Of a stretch of DNA of 64,000 bases, positions 62,250 through 64,000 are shown in pieces. Each line of letters starts with the position of its first letter. Position 1 is the first letter of the stretch. Position numbers and translations under genes: made by a program. Location of the stretch: positions 7,709-71,708 of the forward strand of contig CAYLLO010000001.1 in NCBI GenBank assembly GCA_964384805.1. The letters are read 5' to 3'. The notes under the pieces are model-generated. The model was given only the letters and a program-made list of their open reading frames with translations, was not told where the DNA came from and searched no databases. The DNA is from HGM10611 sp964384805 (GTDB lineage: Bacteria; Bacillota_I; Bacilli_A; ML615J-28; CAG-313).

Positions 62250-63692
62250 TCATATCTCCTTATATTTTTTTATTAAAGCTTTTTCATGTAATGCTATATT
62301 TTGACACATAGCATCGGTTATAAACCTAGTTTTGAGATAGCATTGCCTATCATCAATAACTAATACCTCTCCATTTTCGGCATTTAAAGAATCAATTTTT
62401 TTTAATAAATTAAATACCTTTTCATACTCTTTTGTTAATAGTCCATTTATTTGATTTTTACATATTAATAATAAATCTTTTTTATTATCATTAATAGGGT
62501 TACCTCTAAAAACCTTTAACTCAAATTCGTCATATTTTTGATTTTCCTTTATTTGATTAACAACCCATAAAACTTTTAAATTTTCTAAAGTGTTTAAAAA
62601 CATATCATCGTTATTAATTAATAAATAACCATCTGTAGATAAATCACAGTATTTTAAAAAAGAAATTAATAATTTTAACAAATTATTATTTTTTCCATGG
62701 ATAAAAAAAGTTTGCTGACTATCAATTTTTTGTTTTAATAAAATACTTTCTTCATTCAAAAATTTAGGAATTAGATTTATACTAGCATCATTAATTTCTT
62801 TAACATAATGCTCCCATTCATCTTTTTTAATTTTTACTTTTTCAATAGTTTCTTTTATTTTAAAAACATCGTCATAACTTTTAAATAAATACTTTTTTAT
62901 ACTATAAGTGCTTTTATTTAAAATATGAATTGTCTTTTCTAATAACATTTTCATTTCTAAGGATTTTTCATTATTTTCATCCCACCATTCCTCTAATATC
63001 CTTAAAAATATACAACGTAATAAAATTAGATTTTTAGATAATTTACCGTAATGATAAAACGTATAAATAATCTCATCAATCATTGTAATTATTTGACTTT
63101 TAAAGTTATTGATTTTTTTACGGATTTCACTATAAGATAAATACGTTTCATTATTTAAAAAATATTTTCCAAAATTATTGTGAACATCTTCTTCTAATTG
63201 TTTAATTCCTAAAAAAAGCTGGTTGATAACGTCTAAAACATTAAAATTAATTTTATCTAAATCTATGATAAATATCTTATATCCTTGTTCTTTTAAATAT
63301 TGATTATTAATAGTATAAAGTTCATAATTAGAATCAACCACAAATAAAACTGGTTTATTTCGAAATTTTGATAGAACCCTAATATTTACATTTAAAAAAT
63401 CTAAATTATGTAATTTATCAATAAATAATACTCTTTTCTTATCTGACAAAAGATATTTATTTTGTTTATTTTCTTTATTAACCCCTATAACAATCCTGCT
63501 CTTTTTATTAGTATTTTTTTTTAAACACTCAAAATTTTGGTTTTTATTTTGGTCATATTTTAAAAAAAAGTAAACAATCAAAAGTAAAAAACAATTACTA
63601 ATTAATATAATATGCCATGCAATTTTTAAAATAAAGAGAATTGAAGAAACTAATACTGGCATCATCCAATATCCTTTTTTGATTATTTTCAA
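62250..63692 (-). CDS. VirD4-like membrane protein lacking a Walker A motif
   Basis: 480 residues from a TTG at 63692, 7 bases after AGGAGATGA. Two N-terminal membrane helices (about 12-45) precede a soluble part. The segment PVLFVVDSNYELYTINNQYLKEQGYKIFIIDLDKINFNVLD resembles the conserved VirD4/TraG stretch (DPKGELY...GYKV...NPL), read here over residues 114-155, but the P-loop expected before it is RVLFIDKLHNLDF with no GxxxxGK(T/S). It could be a structural, non-ATPase coupling factor or an unrelated T4SS protein. It is first in the operon. Confidence 0.4.
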   Translation of the reverse strand: MKIIKKGYWMMPVLVSSILFILKIAWHIILISNCFLLLIVYFFLKYDQNKNQNFECLKKNTNKKSRIVIGVNKENKQNKYLLSDKKRVLFIDKLHNLDFLNVNIRVLSKFRNKPVLFVVDSNYELYTINNQYLKEQGYKIFIIDLDKINFNVLDVINQLFLGIKQLEEDVHNNFGKYFLNNETYLSYSEIRKKINNFKSQIITMIDEIIYTFYHYGKLSKNLILLRCIFLRILEEWWDENNEKSLEMKMLLEKTIHILNKSTYSIKKYLFKSYDDVFKIKETIEKVKIKKDEWEHYVKEINDASINLIPKFLNEESILLKQKIDSQQTFFIHGKNNNLLKLLISFLKYCDLSTDGYLLINNDDMFLNTLENLKVLWVVNQIKENQKYDEFELKVFRGNPINDNKKDLLLICKNQINGLLTKEYEKVFNLLKKIDSLNAENGEVLVIDDRQCYLKTRFITDAMCQNIALHEKALIKKYKEI

Positions 63693-63718
63693 ATAAAAAT
63701 CATCTCCTATTAAATTTA

Positions 63719-63766
63719 TTAACTATTATTTTGCATTTTTTTACATTCAATAATATCTTTAAACAT
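63719..63766 (-). CDS. 15-codon leader ORF of the T4SS operon
   Basis: ATG to TAA, encoding MFKDIIECKKMQNNS, with AAGGAAGG four bases before the ATG (63769-63777). It lies between the 5' hairpin and the VirD4-like gene, which starts 26 bases after its stop. Either a regulatory leader peptide or a very small protein. Confidence 0.4.
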   Translation of the reverse strand: MFKDIIECKKMQNNS

Positions 63767-63802
63767 AACCCTTCCTTTTTAAAATACAAAATAATTCGTA
63801 TG

Positions 63803-63837
63803 AAGTAAGGATTTTTGGTGAGAGGTTTTCCTTACTT
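63803..63837 (-). promoter_or_regulatory. 5' hairpin of the T4SS transcript
   Basis: 9-bp perfect stem AAGTAAGGA/TCCTTACTT with a 17-base loop, starting at the predicted transcription start; no T-run follows, so it is not a terminator. Confidence 0.55.
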
Positions 63838-63843
63838 GTCTGA

Positions 63844-63852
63844 ATTATATCA
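63844..63852 (-). promoter_or_regulatory. Extended -10 promoter for the T4SS operon
   Basis: TGATATAAT (TATAAT at 63844-63849) on the minus strand; the -35 region is poor. Confidence 0.6.
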
Positions 63853-63917
63853 TTAAGTTTTTTTAAAAACTTAATTAAAACAAATTCTTAACATATTTTG
63901 AGTTTTTTCGAAAATAA

Positions 63918-63936
63918 AAACCCCAATAAGGGGTTT
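63918..63936 (-). terminator. Terminator upstream of the T4SS promoter
   Basis: AAACCCC/GGGGTTT with a 5-base loop and T-rich sequence on both strands; ends whatever is transcribed from beyond the window edge. Confidence 0.7.
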
Positions 63937-64000
63937 ATTTTATGTAGTAATGTAAAGAATTCTGGGTAAAATGTTAGCTGTCAAATATTCTGGGTATTTA
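63937..64000. repeat. Direct repeat at the window edge
   Basis: ATTCTGGGTA occurs at 63959-63968 and 63987-63996, 28 bases apart. It may be the end of an insertion element beyond the window; nothing else is visible. Confidence 0.3.

Noticed and set aside
1..64000. tRNA genes, rRNA genes and CRISPR arrays
   Set aside because: No tRNA-like cloverleaf, rRNA segment or regularly spaced repeat array was seen on either strand by reading; a covariance-model search would settle small RNAs.

Overview
The window is a very AT-rich bacterial chromosome segment with tightly packed genes, frequent 4-40 bp gene overlaps, strong GGAGG/GGTGA ribosome sites and consensus promoters (TTGxxx, 17 bp, TATAAT, often with an extended TG before the -10). 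Gene content points to a walled, spore-forming low-GC member of the Bacillota, probably a Bacilli/Erysipelotrichia-like gut lineage (inference). It has a Prp-cleaved L27 N-terminus, type-B RNase P RNA, a valS T-box, cell-wall genes and several sporulation genes (SpoIIM-like, SpmA/SpmB with a DacF-type carboxypeptidase, SpoIVFA/SpoIVFB, SpoVID-like and YsxE/CotS-like). UGA is read as stop, so this is not a code-4 mollicute.

Layout. 1-4.8 kb (+): lepA end, hemW, spoIIM-like, xerD, deoB and a hydrolase, an order recalling the Bacillus spoIIM-xerD-drm region. A ~0.7 kb gap follows. 5.5-18 kb (-): PHP phosphatase, a degenerate Fic protein, queH, PAP2, rluB, dacF-spmA-spmB, mutS-mutL-miaA and an ECF S component. 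18-30 kb (-): obg, rpmA, prp, rplU, ppdK, trxA, spoIVFB/A, radC, folC and valS with its T-box. This is the Bacillus valS-folC-radC-(mre-min)-spoIVF-rplU-obg order without mreBCD/minCD and spo0B. 30-34 kb: an NAD module, nadE beside a GltD-like/NadD fusion. 34-43 kb: a dcw remnant (rsmH, PBP, murE, mraY, murD) split by an IS110-family element with a broken transposase and interrupted by an aldose-epimerase-like gene on the other strand. 43-49 kb: rpmF/yceD, a deleted IS30-like element, spoVID-ysxE and an ECF sigma/anti-sigma pair. 49-55.6 kb: engB, rnpB, pnp, rpsO, ribF, truB and DUF368.

55.7-63.9 kb (-) is an accessory type IV secretion (conjugation-like) operon, read from a promoter near 63.85 kb. 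In order it has a 5' hairpin and a 15-codon leader ORF, a membrane protein resembling a Walker-less VirD4, a VirB2-like pilin, a VirB6-like channel protein, a VirB4 ATPase and a large exported protein. virB4 is split between Walker A and Walker B by an ORF-less group II intron of about 878 nt. The exported protein carries Ig-like and zinc-ribbon-like repeats and ends in a second VirB2-like two-helix module. No relaxase, integrase or attachment site is visible inside the window.

The most notable observations are the intron-split VirB4 (an EBS1/IBS1 pairing and an in-frame exon junction can be read from the sequence), the ectodomain-pilin fusion, the GltD-NadD fusion, likely AUU/AUA start codons in murD and the pilin-fusion gene, and the IS110 element with a possible bridge-RNA region.
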